A DNA stretch of 64,000 nucleotides from positions 1 through 64,000 of the forward strand of contig CAWJFE010000001.1 in NCBI GenBank assembly GCA_963842125.1. Direction: 5' to 3'. This DNA comes from CAWCWK01 sp963842125 (GTDB taxonomy: Bacteria; Pseudomonadota; Alphaproteobacteria; Rhizobiales; CAWCWK01). Under the pieces are notes generated by a model that had not been told where the DNA came from, searched no databases, and was given only the letters and a program-made list of their open reading frames with translations. Below, in pieces: positions 32,099 to 41,060 of this stretch (its first letter is position 1; each line of letters begins with the position of its first letter). Made by a program: the position numbers and the translations under genes.

Positions 32099-33589
32099 AT
32101 GATGGACGCGCTCGGCTTCGCCGCCCTCTCCTGGCTCGACCCCTCCTTGATGCTGCTGACCGCGGTGGGAACGCTCGCCGGCATCTATGTCGGCGCGATC
32201 CCCGGCCTCTCGGTCACGATGGCGACGTCGATTCTCATCTCCTTCACCTTCCGCTGGCCGGTCAACGATGCGCTGGCGCTCATAGCGGGCATCTTCGTCG
32301 GCGGCGTCTATGGCGGCTCGCGCACCGCGATCCTCCTCAACATTCCGGGCGCGCCGAGCGCCATCGCGACCGCCATCGATGGCTACCCCCTCGCCAAGCG
32401 CGGGGAGGCCGGAGAAGCGATCGGCCTGACGACGGTGATGTCGGTGCTGGGCGGTCTCATCGGCATCGCGATGCTCGCGCTCTTCGCACCCGTGATCTCC
32501 TCCTTCGCCATTCAGTTCAACTCGCGGGACTATCTGCTGCTCGGGCTCATCGGCATCCTTCTCGTCGGATCGCTTTCGGGCGAGAGCTTTGCCAAGGGCG
32601 TCTTCGCCGGGGCGCTCGGCGTCCTCATCGCGATGGTGGGGCTCGATCCGATGACGGCCGAGGGCCGCTTCACCTTCGGCACGATCTCGCTCATGGGCGG
32701 CATCCCTTATGTCGTCGCGATGATCGGCTTCTTCGGCGTCGCGGAGGCGCTGGTGCAGCTGCACACGCTCGATCTGCCGGCGATCAAGCAGCGGATCGCG
32801 CGCATCGTGCCCCGCTGGTCGGACGTGCGGCGCTATGGCGGCCTGGCTCTGCGCGCCTCCGGCATCGGCACCATCATCGGGGCGCTGCCGGGCACCGGGG
32901 GCGATATCGCCGCCCTCCTCGCCTACGATCACGCCAAGCGCTCGACGCCCGATCCCGAGACGCCCTTCGGCGAGGGGGCGAAGGAAGGCCTCGTCGCGCC
33001 GGAGGCGGCCAACAACGCAGCCGTCGGCGGCGCCTTCATCCCCATGCTCACGCTCGGCATTCCGGGCGATGCCGTCACCGCCGTCATCATCGGCGCGCTC
33101 TTCATTCACGGGTTGAAGCCGGGACCGCTCCTCCTCGCCGAGACGCCGCATCTCTTCTGGTTCATCGTCGGCAACCTTACGCTCGCCAACGTCTTCCTCC
33201 TCGTCTTCGGCCTCACGGGCATCCGCGTCTTCACGAAGATCGTCGAGTGCCCCAAGGCCGTCCTCATTCCGCTCATCGTCGTCCTCTCCGCCGTCGGCGC
33301 CTATGCGATCGAGAACAATCCCACGCATATCGCGTGGATGCTCGGCTTCGGGGTCGTCGGCTATTTCCTCAAGACCTACGGCTTTCAGGTCGGCCCGATC
33401 ATCCTCGGCGTCATTCTCGGACCGATGATGGACAGCAACTACCGCCGTGCCATGCTGGGCGCGCGGGGCGATGTCGGCACGTTCCTGTGGAATTTCGTCT
33501 CCCACCCGATCTCGCTCGTCCTCACGCTCGGCCTCGTCTTCCTCCTCGTTTCGCAAACCCCGCTCTGGCGGCGCCTGCGCCGGCGCTGA
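32099..33589 (+). CDS. tctA: Tripartite tricarboxylate transporter large permease (TctA)
   Basis: 496 residues with about 12 membrane segments. TctA signatures: GAIPGLSVTMATSILISFTF, GVYGGSRTAILLNIPGAPS (the glycine-rich ligand loop) and its repeat ALPGTGGDIAALLAYDHAK, FIPMLTLGIPGDAVTAVIIG. The start has tandem ATGs at 32099 and 32102. A 14-base direct repeat (CGCCCGCGATGATG) lies at the start and about 40 bases upstream, possibly a duplicated start region. Confidence 0.94.
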   Translation: MMDALGFAALSWLDPSLMLLTAVGTLAGIYVGAIPGLSVTMATSILISFTFRWPVNDALALIAGIFVGGVYGGSRTAILLNIPGAPSAIATAIDGYPLAKRGEAGEAIGLTTVMSVLGGLIGIAMLALFAPVISSFAIQFNSRDYLLLGLIGILLVGSLSGESFAKGVFAGALGVLIAMVGLDPMTAEGRFTFGTISLMGGIPYVVAMIGFFGVAEALVQLHTLDLPAIKQRIARIVPRWSDVRRYGGLALRASGIGTIIGALPGTGGDIAALLAYDHAKRSTPDPETPFGEGAKEGLVAPEAANNAAVGGAFIPMLTLGIPGDAVTAVIIGALFIHGLKPGPLLLAETPHLFWFIVGNLTLANVFLLVFGLTGIRVFTKIVECPKAVLIPLIVVLSAVGAYAIENNPTHIAWMLGFGVVGYFLKTYGFQVGPIILGVILGPMMDSNYRRAMLGARGDVGTFLWNFVSHPISLVLTLGLVFLLVSQTPLWRRLRRR

Positions 33590-33695
33590 CCGGACCCTCT
33601 CAAGGCCAGCCTGCGGCCAGGACGAACCTTGTGTTCCCGGCAGGCAGCTCTATCGTGCGCCGCCTTCGTCACAGCCATCCGAGACCGCGCCCGCC

Positions 33696-35027
33696 ATGTC
33701 CTCCCCGCTCTCCCTTCACCGCTTGGTCGATCTCGACAGCGAAGGCCGCGAGGCGCTCTGCCGCCGTGCCGAGACCGATCTCGGCCCCTATCTCGAACGG
33801 GCGCGGCTGATCGTTGAGGACGTGCGCACGCGGGGCGACGCGGCATTGGTCGACGCGGCCGCCCGATACGAGGGCGCCCAGCTGACGCCCGCGACGCTGA
33901 AGGCGACGCCCGAGGAGTTCGACGCCGCGCCCGACAAGCTCGACGCGGACGTAAAGGACTCGATCCGCTACGCCGTCGAGGCCGTGCGCCGCTTTCACGC
34001 CGCCGGCATGCCCGAGGACATGTGGATGAAGGAGATGGAGCGCGGCGTCATGGTCGGCGAGCGCACGCTGCCGATCGAGTCGGTCGCAGGCTACGTGCCG
34101 CGCGGCAAGGGCGCGTTCCCGAGCGTGGCGATCATGGTCTCGGTGCCGGCCGTCGTCGCGGGCGTGCCGCGCCCCATCCTCCTCACGCCGCCCATGGCCG
34201 ACGGCTCGGTCGATGCCGCGACCCTCTTCGTCGCGCGCGAGGCAGGCGTCGAGGCGGTCTACAAGGTCGGCGGGGCGCAGGCCGTGGCCGCCGCCGCCTA
34301 TGGGACCGAGACGGTGCCCCGCTGCCGCAAGATCGTCGGGCCGGGCAGTCCCTGGATCGGCGCGGCGCGGCGCATCCTGGCCGATGTCATCGATCCCGGC
34401 ATGCCGGCGGGACCGTCCGAGTCGATCGTCTTTGCCGACGGGACCGCCGATCCGATGAAGACGGCGCTCGACCTCGTCACCGAATCGGAGCACGGCTCCG
34501 ACAGCTCGGTCTGTCTCGTCACGCTGTCGGAGGATTTCGCGCACACGGTCGGCGCCGAGGTCGCACGGCTCTGGGCGCGGATGGGCGAGCCCTGGGCGAC
34601 CCATAGCCGAAGCGTCCTGACGGGCCCCCGCGGCGGCATCGTCATCGCGGAGGGCGTCGAGGACGCGGCCGCCTTCACCAATGCCTATGCGCCCGAGCAC
34701 CTCATGATCGAGGCGAAGGATCCTTGGCCCTATCTCACCCACTTCCGGCACGCCGGCGAGATATTGCTCGGCGAGAACGCGCCCTTCGGCGTCGCCAACT
34801 ACGTGCTCGGCGCCAACAACGTGTTGCCGACATCGGGCTATGCCCACACGCGTTCGGCCACCAGCGTCCACGATTTCCTGGTACGCCAGACCGTCGCCTA
34901 CGTCTCGCCCGAGGGCTACGACACGCTCGCACCCCACGCCCACACGCTCGCGCGATACGAGGGTTTCGAGGCCCATGCCAACGCGACGGGTCCGCTCAGG
35001 CGTGGTACGCCAGAGGCCGAAGGCTAG
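33696..35027 (+). CDS. Histidinol-dehydrogenase-like alcohol dehydrogenase (catabolic paralogue)
   Basis: 443 residues from ATG 33696. HisD fold: ESVAGYVPRGKGAFPSVAIM, VYKVGGAQAVAAAAYGTETV, KIVGPGSPWIGAARR, and YAPEHLMIEA with the conserved Glu-His pair. The zinc region reads ESEHGSDS (residues 263-270), where histidine-pathway enzymes usually have QAEHD, so the first ligand Gln is Glu here. No other histidine genes are near, and it follows transport genes. HisD-like enzymes of this kind include the dihydroxypropanesulfonate dehydrogenase HpsN. It likely oxidises a primary alcohol to a carboxylate in the catabolic pathway. Confidence 0.82.
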   Translation: MSSPLSLHRLVDLDSEGREALCRRAETDLGPYLERARLIVEDVRTRGDAALVDAAARYEGAQLTPATLKATPEEFDAAPDKLDADVKDSIRYAVEAVRRFHAAGMPEDMWMKEMERGVMVGERTLPIESVAGYVPRGKGAFPSVAIMVSVPAVVAGVPRPILLTPPMADGSVDAATLFVAREAGVEAVYKVGGAQAVAAAAYGTETVPRCRKIVGPGSPWIGAARRILADVIDPGMPAGPSESIVFADGTADPMKTALDLVTESEHGSDSSVCLVTLSEDFAHTVGAEVARLWARMGEPWATHSRSVLTGPRGGIVIAEGVEDAAAFTNAYAPEHLMIEAKDPWPYLTHFRHAGEILLGENAPFGVANYVLGANNVLPTSGYAHTRSATSVHDFLVRQTVAYVSPEGYDTLAPHAHTLARYEGFEAHANATGPLRRGTPEAEG

Positions 35028-35293
35028 CGGCTGCCGGGCCGACGCGGCGACGGGCAGTGCGCGCGATCGCCGCTCGAAATGGTGGACAACGGGCCTGGGC
35101 CGACTTGCCGAAGCCTTCTAGCGCACCAACTTTGCCATTGTGTCACACCGACTCATCCGGGGCGAAGGGCGTAGCGTAGCTGGAGCCGAGAATGGGGTGC
35201 CGGCGCTCGACAAACGGGCCGGGACCGACAAGGGGAATCGTTTCGTCTATGTTGCAGCGCCTGAGATCGCCATCGACAAAGCCGGGTGCGGAC

Positions 35294-36874
35294 ATGTCAG
35301 TCAGGGATGCGTCCGGCACAGGTTCGTCGGGCGCGGAAGGGGACGGTCCTCGTATCGCGATCGTCGGGGCCGGGCCGGGCGGGCTCGCGGCCGCCATGAT
35401 GCTCGCCGCCGAGGGCGCACGCGTCACGCTCTACGAGAAGGGCTCGGCGGTCGGCGGGCGCACCAAGGTCGTCACGCTGGAGGGCGGCTACCGGTTCGAC
35501 ATCGGGCCGACCTTCTTCCTCTACCCCCAGGTTCTGCGCGAGGTCTTCGAGCGCTGCGGGCTCGACATGGACGGCTTCATCGAGCTGGCGCGGGTCGATC
35601 CGCAATACCGCCTCGATTTCGGCGACGGCACCGGCATCTCCGCGACGCCCGACCTCAAGGCCATGGCGGCCGAGATCGCCAAGATCAACAAGAAGGACGC
35701 AGCCTCCCTCCAGCGCTTCATGGACGACAACCGCGCCAAGCTCGAAGCCTTCGGCCCGATCCTCAAGAGCGCCTTTTCGGGTGTCAGCGACATCCTCAAG
35801 CTCGAAATGCTGCCGGCGCTGAAATGGCTGCGCCCAACGCAATCGGTCAACGACGATCTCGCGCGTTATTTCGACGACGAGCGGGTGCGGCTGACCTTCT
35901 CGTTCCAGACGAAATATCTGGGCATGAGCCCCTTCCGCTGCCCGAGCCTCTTCACGATCCTCTCCTTCCTCGAATACGAATACGGCGTCTGGCACCCGAT
36001 CGGCGGCTGCGGCGCGGTGTCGGAGGCGATGTCGGAGGCGGCGCAGACGCTGGGGGCGGACGTGCGGCTCGACGCCGACGTGACCGGCATCGCCTTCGAG
36101 GGCAAGCGCGCCGTGGGCGTGACGATCGGCGATACGGTCGAGCCGGCAGACGCCGTCATCGTCGGCGCCGATTTTGCCGGCACGGTCCCCCAGCTCGTTC
36201 CCAACGGGCTGCGCAAACGCTGGACGGATGCCAAGATCGACAAGGCCAAGTTCTCCTGCTCGACCGTCATGCTCTATCTCGGCATCGAGGGCGACTACCC
36301 CCATCTCGACCACCACACGATCTTCCTCGCCGAGGACTACAAGGCCAATATCAAGGAGATCGAGGAAGGCTTCGGCCCGCCGAGCGATCCATCGGTCTAC
36401 GTCCAGAACCCGGCCAAGACCGACCCGAGCTTCCGCACGCCGGCCGGCGTCTCGCTCTACGTGCTCGCGCCCGTCGGCAACCTCAAGGGCGGCGCGGACT
36501 GGGAGGCCGAGAAAGCCGCCTTCCGCGAGCGCATTCTCGACAAGCTCGAAGCACGAGGCCTGACCGACCTGCGCGCCCGCATCCGCACCGAGCGCATGCT
36601 GACGCCGGACGACTGGCAGGACGAATACGGCCTCTATGCCGGCGCGACGTTCAACCTCGCGCACGGACTCGACCAGATGCTGATGCTGCGGCCGCGCAAC
36701 CGGTTCGAGGACGTGGACGGCGTCTATCTCGTCGGCGGCGGCACCCATCCGGGATCGGGCCTGCCGGTCATCTACGAGGGCGCGCGCATCACCGCCGACC
36801 TCCTGATGAAGGATCTCGGGCTCTCGCCCGCAGTCACCAAGGGTGGCCCGATGATGCTGGAGGCGGGCGAGTGA
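35294..36874 (+). CDS. CrtI/CrtN-type carotenoid desaturase (first paralogue)
   Basis: 526 residues from ATG 35294; two upstream in-frame ATGs look like noise. N-terminal dinucleotide fold IAIVGAGPGGLAAAMML with the downstream GSAVGGRTKVV block, and the C-terminal FAD-contact block DGVYLVGGGTHPGSGLPVIYEG typical of phytoene/diapophytoene desaturases. It starts the pigment cluster after a 266-base gap. With HpnCDE-type genes downstream its substrate is probably a C30 compound (squalene or diapophytoene), not C40 phytoene. It and 37484-39067 are paralogues; which is desaturase and which oxidase cannot be told by eye. Confidence 0.88.
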   Translation: MSVRDASGTGSSGAEGDGPRIAIVGAGPGGLAAAMMLAAEGARVTLYEKGSAVGGRTKVVTLEGGYRFDIGPTFFLYPQVLREVFERCGLDMDGFIELARVDPQYRLDFGDGTGISATPDLKAMAAEIAKINKKDAASLQRFMDDNRAKLEAFGPILKSAFSGVSDILKLEMLPALKWLRPTQSVNDDLARYFDDERVRLTFSFQTKYLGMSPFRCPSLFTILSFLEYEYGVWHPIGGCGAVSEAMSEAAQTLGADVRLDADVTGIAFEGKRAVGVTIGDTVEPADAVIVGADFAGTVPQLVPNGLRKRWTDAKIDKAKFSCSTVMLYLGIEGDYPHLDHHTIFLAEDYKANIKEIEEGFGPPSDPSVYVQNPAKTDPSFRTPAGVSLYVLAPVGNLKGGADWEAEKAAFRERILDKLEARGLTDLRARIRTERMLTPDDWQDEYGLYAGATFNLAHGLDQMLMLRPRNRFEDVDGVYLVGGGTHPGSGLPVIYEGARITADLLMKDLGLSPAVTKGGPMMLEAGE

Positions 36875-37287
36875 GCCCCGTCGTTCTCGTCGTGGCGGCC
36901 TCGCTGTCAACCGTTCTGCCGGCCGCCACGGCAATGGCGGGCGAGCTGACGATAGACGTCTCGGGCGCCGTTCCGGACGGAAGCACGGTCTATGCGGCGC
37001 TTTGCCAGGGCGCGCTCAAGGAGGCGGCCTGCCTGCCGGCCGACGCGCGGCCCGGCCGTGAGGGCAGCGTCCGCCTCGTCGCGCCCGGCGTTGCGCCCGG
37101 CCGGTACGCTGCGGTCGTCTTTCAGGACGTGAACGGCAATGGTCGGCTCGACCGGAATATGATCGGTTATCCGAGAGAGCCTTACGCGATTTCCAACACG
37201 CCGCGCGGGCTTCCAACGTTCTCCAAGGCAGCCTTCGCGATCGACGACGGCGCAGCCCGCATCGCGCTGCGTTTGAAACACCCCTGA
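36871..37287 (+). CDS. DUF2141 secreted protein in the carotenoid cluster
   Basis: 138 residues from GTG 36871 overlapping the desaturase stop. Signal peptide (LVVAASLSTVLPAATAMA) and the DUF2141 signature (YAAVVFQDVNGNGRLDRNMIGYPREPYAISN). DUF2141 proteins recur near carotenoid and envelope genes; their role is unknown, possibly pigment or lipid handling in the periplasm. Confidence 0.85.
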   Translation: MSPVVLVVAASLSTVLPAATAMAGELTIDVSGAVPDGSTVYAALCQGALKEAACLPADARPGREGSVRLVAPGVAPGRYAAVVFQDVNGNGRLDRNMIGYPREPYAISNTPRGLPTFSKAAFAIDDGAARIALRLKHP

Positions 37288-37388
37288 AGCACCCGCGACG
37301 GCACTCACGAAACGCGAAGGCTCAGACGCGGCGCGAACCCTACCACCCAAAGCGCCGCCCCGAGCCCCCCACAGCTGGCCGGCGCGAG

Positions 37389-37463
37389 GCAAAACCCAGC
37401 CGGACGGCGCAAGACGAAGCACAGCGCGCCGACGTGAAGCAGAACCCAGCCCGCCGGCGCGAG
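37389..37463 (+). repeat. Two-copy 25-bp direct repeat, 50-bp period, upstream of second desaturase
   Basis: 37389-37413 (GCAAAACCCAGCCGGACGGC...) and 37439-37463 (GCAGAACCCAGCCCGCCGGC...) match at 21 of 25 bases; GGCGCGAGGCA also occurs at both 37381 and 37457. They fill the 196-base gap before the second desaturase gene, which also carries its ribosome site (AGAGAGA). Probably a decayed tandem duplication; a regulatory role is not shown. Confidence 0.45.
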
Positions 37464-37483
37464 GCAACAAGAGAGAGACATTC

Positions 37484-39067
37484 ATGACGGATCGGATTGC
37501 GGTCATCGGCGGAGGCCTTGGCGGACTGGCGGCGGCGGCGGTGCTGGGCGCGCGCGGGCACAAGGTCACGCTTTTCGACAAGAATGACTGGATCGGCGGC
37601 AAGGCGGCGGTGAAGCGTCAGCCCTCGCCCATTGGCGACTTCCGCTTCGACATGGGTCCGACCATCCTCACGGTCCCGGCCGTCCTGGAGCGCATCTTCG
37701 GTGAGGCGGGCGAGAGCGTCTACGAGAAGCTCGACCTCGTCAGGCTCGATCCGCAATGGCGTTGCTTCTTCGAGGATGGCGGCGTGCTCGACCTGCGCGA
37801 GGACGTGAAGGAGGCCGCCCGCGCCATCGAGGCCTTCGCCCCCGGCATCAGTGCGGGCGCGGGCTACGAGGAGCTCCTCAAGCTCTCCGAGCACCTCCAC
37901 GGCGTCTCCGAACGGTTCTTCCTCTGGAAGGCGGTGGAGGATCTGCGCGACACGATGGACTTCAAGGCGAGCCTCAACGCATCGACCCTGTCGGACGTCA
38001 TGAGCCTGCGCATGGGCCAGTCCGTTGCCGGTGTGATCAGAAAGCATGTCAAGGACGAGCGCGTCAGCCAGATGCTCGACCACTACACGCAATATGTCGG
38101 CTCCTCGCCCTTCGCGAGCCCCGCCGTCCTCACCTCGATCGCGCACATGCAGTCGTCGGGCGGCGTGTGGTATCCGATGGGCGGCACGCGCGCCGTGGCC
38201 GAGGGGCTGATGGCGCTCGGGCGACGGCACGGCGTCGACTATCGGCCCTCGACCGAGATCACCGGCCTCGACATCGAGAACGACACGCTGCGCGCGGTCG
38301 TGACCGACAGCGGCGAGCGCGTGCCCGTCTCCGCCGCCGTCTCCAACATGGACGCCATCCGCACCTATGCCGAGCTCGTCGGCGGCGACGCCGCGCGGCG
38401 CTATGCCAAGGCGACGAAGGGCAAGGGCGGCGGCTCGGTCTATGGCAACCGCAATTACGAACCGGCCTGCTCCGGCGTCGTCCTCTATCTGGGGCTCAAC
38501 AAGGCCTACGATCACCTCGCCCATCACGACTTCGTCTTCAGCCGGGACGCCGAGGAGGAGTTCGATGCGATCTACGAGAAGGGCGAGGTCGCGCCCGATC
38601 CGACCGCCTATCTCGCCGCGCCGTCGTCCACCGACCCGAGCGTCGCGCCTGAGGGCGGCGAGGCGCTCTATGTCTTGGTCCACGCACCGCATCTTCGCCC
38701 GCACCACGATTGGTCGAAGATGTTCCCCGAATACCGCCAGCGCATTCTCGACAAGCTGAAGCGCACGGCCGGCATGGAGGATATCGAGGACAGGATCGTC
38801 TGCGAGAGCCACCTCACCCCGCAGGACATCCACGACCGCTACAAGGTCTTGGACGGCGCCATCTACGGCCTCGCCTCCCACGGCAAGTTCATGGGCGCCT
38901 TCAAGCCCGGCAACCGTTCGCGCGACGTGAAGGGCCTCTACCTCGCCGGCGGCGCGGCCAATCCGGGGCCCGGCATGCCGATGGTCATGATGTCGGGTTG
39001 GATCGCGGCCGACGCGCTGGACCAAGACATGGGCGGGCGCGGCCCGATGCTGGAGGCGGCGGAGTAG
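37484..39067 (+). CDS. CrtI/CrtN/CrtP-type carotenoid desaturase or oxidase (second paralogue)
   Basis: 527 residues, ATG 37484 after AGAGAGACATTC. IAVIGGGLGGLAAAAVLGARG binds FAD, DWIGGKAAVKRQ follows, FDMGPTILTVP matches the desaturase family, and the C-terminal block is GLYLAGGAANPGPGMPMVMMSG. Full length for CrtN/CrtP. In C30 pathways one paralogue desaturates squalene-type backbones and another oxidises the terminal methyl to an aldehyde, which the aldehyde dehydrogenase at 44142 would then convert to acid. Confidence 0.88.
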   Translation: MTDRIAVIGGGLGGLAAAAVLGARGHKVTLFDKNDWIGGKAAVKRQPSPIGDFRFDMGPTILTVPAVLERIFGEAGESVYEKLDLVRLDPQWRCFFEDGGVLDLREDVKEAARAIEAFAPGISAGAGYEELLKLSEHLHGVSERFFLWKAVEDLRDTMDFKASLNASTLSDVMSLRMGQSVAGVIRKHVKDERVSQMLDHYTQYVGSSPFASPAVLTSIAHMQSSGGVWYPMGGTRAVAEGLMALGRRHGVDYRPSTEITGLDIENDTLRAVVTDSGERVPVSAAVSNMDAIRTYAELVGGDAARRYAKATKGKGGGSVYGNRNYEPACSGVVLYLGLNKAYDHLAHHDFVFSRDAEEEFDAIYEKGEVAPDPTAYLAAPSSTDPSVAPEGGEALYVLVHAPHLRPHHDWSKMFPEYRQRILDKLKRTAGMEDIEDRIVCESHLTPQDIHDRYKVLDGAIYGLASHGKFMGAFKPGNRSRDVKGLYLAGGAANPGPGMPMVMMSGWIAADALDQDMGGRGPMLEAAE

Positions 39068-39088
39068 CGCTCCGTCCGGGCCATTTCG

Positions 39089-39936
39089 ATGACAGCACAA
39101 GGCTCGCTCAGCGAACGCCACAGGGCCGAGGCGGAGCGGGTCGTGAAGGCGCGCGACCCGCGCCTGACGCGCTTCTTCGCATACATCTTCCGCCGAGCCA
39201 TACGCGCGGACTTCCATGCCCTGCGCGTCTCCAAGGCCTCCGCCATCCCCGCCCCCGACGCGCCCCATCTTGTCATCTACGCCAACCACCCCTCCTGGTG
39301 GGACGCCGCGCTCTACAACGCGCTCCACCCGATGCTCTTCGGCGCGCGGCCGGGCTTCGCGCCCATCGATGCCGAGATGCTAAGGAGCTATCGTTTCATG
39401 GGCCGTATCGGCGCCATCGGCGTCGATCAGTCGAGCCCGGCCGGCGCGCGCGCCTTCCTTTCCACCTGCGCGCATGTGCTCGAAGCTCCGGCACGCATGC
39501 TCTGGGTCGCGGCGCAGGGGCGAGTTCGCCGACGCACGCCAGCGCCCGCTCGCGCTTCGCCCCGGCCTTGCCCATCTGGCATCGACGCGCCCCTCAGGCC
39601 CGCTTCGTGCCGATGGCGGTCGAGTACCCGTTCTGGGACGAGCGCACGCCCGAAGCCCTCATCCGCTTCGGCGCGGCGGTGCCGGGCGAGGAGATCGCAC
39701 GCCTCGGCACAAGGGACGGCGCGGCGCGGCTCGAGGTCGCCTTGACCGACACCCTCGATGCGTTGTCGAAGGAGGCCATGACGCGCGACCCCGCCCTCTT
39801 CGACACCCTCCTCGCCGGCAAGGTCGGCGTCGGCGGCGTCTACGACCTTTGGCGCCGCGCGAAGGCGTGGAGCCGCGGGGAGCGCTTCGAGGCGGCGCAC
39901 AACGTGCGTGCGCATCGTGAGGATACCGGATCGTGA
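39089..39936 (+). pseudogene. Lysophospholipid/carotenoid-type acyltransferase, two frameshifts
   Basis: A PlsC-like acyltransferase whose first 145 codons are intact, including the catalytic YANHPSWWDAALYNAL (H-x4-D) and MLWVAAQG. At about 39519 an extra G (CAGGGGCGAG) shifts the frame to EFADARQRPLALRPGLAHLA, and at about 39574 an extra base shifts it again to RRAPQARFVPMAVEYPFWDER, which then runs to the normal stop. The total, 848 bases, is two more than a multiple of three, as two single-base insertions predict. By place it matches CrtO of staphyloxanthin synthesis, which acylates the sugar. Either a true loss of the last pigment step or two assembly errors. Confidence 0.75.
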
Positions 39937-41060
39937 CCCTCTTCACCCTCGCCGTCATCGGTCTCGGTCTCGCCTGCCTGCCGGCCGTATTGACGCTGAT
40001 GAACGTAGGCGTCCTCCAGACCCCGCGCCGCCCGGCAACGCACCCGAAGCTCGCCATCCTCGTGCCCGCCCGCAACGAGGAGGCCGGTATCGCCGATTGC
40101 GTCCGCGCCGCGCTGGCCTCGAAGCACGCCGAGGTCGAGGTCGTCGTCCTCGACGACCACTCGACCGACCGCACGGCCGCCATCGTCTCCGAGATCGCGG
40201 CCACCGACCCGCGCCTGCGGCTGGAGACCCCGCCCTCGCTGCCGCCCGGCTGGTCGGGCAAGCAGCACGCCTGCCTGCAGCTCTCGCGCCGCACCGACGC
40301 CGAGCTGATGCTCTTCCTCGATGCCGACGTGCGGCTGGAGCCGGAGGGCGCCGCCCGCCTCGCCGCCTGGTTGGAGACGCACAATCTCGATCTCGTCTCG
40401 GGCGTGCCGCGCCAGATCATGACGACCTGGTCGGAGCGGCTCGTCGTGCCGATGATCAATCTCCTCCTCCTTGGCTACCTGCCGATGGCGATGATGCGGA
40501 CCTGGGGCCTCTTGGGCCTTGCCGCCGGCTGCGGACAGATGATGCTGGTGCGCCGCGCGCCTTACGAGGCCGTGGGCGGGCACGAGGCGGTCAAGCACTC
40601 CTTCCATGACGGGCTCCTCCTCCCCCGCGCCTTTCGGGCCAAGCGGTTCACGACCGACCTCGTCAACGGCGCCCATCTCGCCCGCGTGCGGATGTACGAC
40701 ACGCCGCAAGCCGTCTGGTCGGGCTTCCTCAAGAACGCGACCGAGGGCATGGCCAAGCCGATCGCGCTGCCCGTCTGGACCACGCTTCTCGTCGGCGGCC
40801 ACATCCTGCCCTATGCCACGCTCATCGCGGGGCTGGTGACGGCGCGAGCGGATGTGATCGGCGTCTCGGCGACCGCGATCCTCCTGGCCTTCGCGACGCG
40901 GCTCCTCCAGGCTTGGCGGGTGCGCGAGCCCTATGCGAATGCGCTCTGGCACCCCGCCACCATCGTCGCGGGCCTCGCGATCCAGTGGGCGGCGCTGGTG
41001 CAGCACTCGCGCGGCGTACGGCCGACCTGGCGCGGGCGGGCCCGCCCGAGCGAGGCGTGA
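39933..41060 (+). CDS. Family 2 glycosyltransferase (CrtQ-like)
   Basis: 375 residues, GTG 39933 overlapping the acyltransferase stop. GT-A fold: LAILVPARNEEAGIADCVRA, VVVLDDHSTDRTAAIV, MLFLDADVRLEPEG (DxD), GWSGKQHACLQLS. One N-terminal membrane segment and three to four at the C-terminus make it an integral membrane enzyme, like CrtQ and hopanoid-type GT2 enzymes. It likely attaches a sugar to the carotenoid carboxylate. Its stop overlaps the squalene-synthase fusion start. Confidence 0.88.
   Translation: MTLFTLAVIGLGLACLPAVLTLMNVGVLQTPRRPATHPKLAILVPARNEEAGIADCVRAALASKHAEVEVVVLDDHSTDRTAAIVSEIAATDPRLRLETPPSLPPGWSGKQHACLQLSRRTDAELMLFLDADVRLEPEGAARLAAWLETHNLDLVSGVPRQIMTTWSERLVVPMINLLLLGYLPMAMMRTWGLLGLAAGCGQMMLVRRAPYEAVGGHEAVKHSFHDGLLLPRAFRAKRFTTDLVNGAHLARVRMYDTPQAVWSGFLKNATEGMAKPIALPVWTTLLVGGHILPYATLIAGLVTARADVIGVSATAILLAFATRLLQAWRVREPYANALWHPATIVAGLAIQWAALVQHSRGVRPTWRGRARPSEA

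Noticed and set aside
33696..35027. Histidine biosynthesis gene hisD
   Set aside because: No other his genes nearby, catabolic context and an altered zinc region; kept as a HisD-like dehydrogenase.
39089..39936. Programmed ribosomal frameshift in the acyltransferase
   Set aside because: Two separate shifts in the same direction within 60 bases without slippery-site or pseudoknot signals are better explained by indels.
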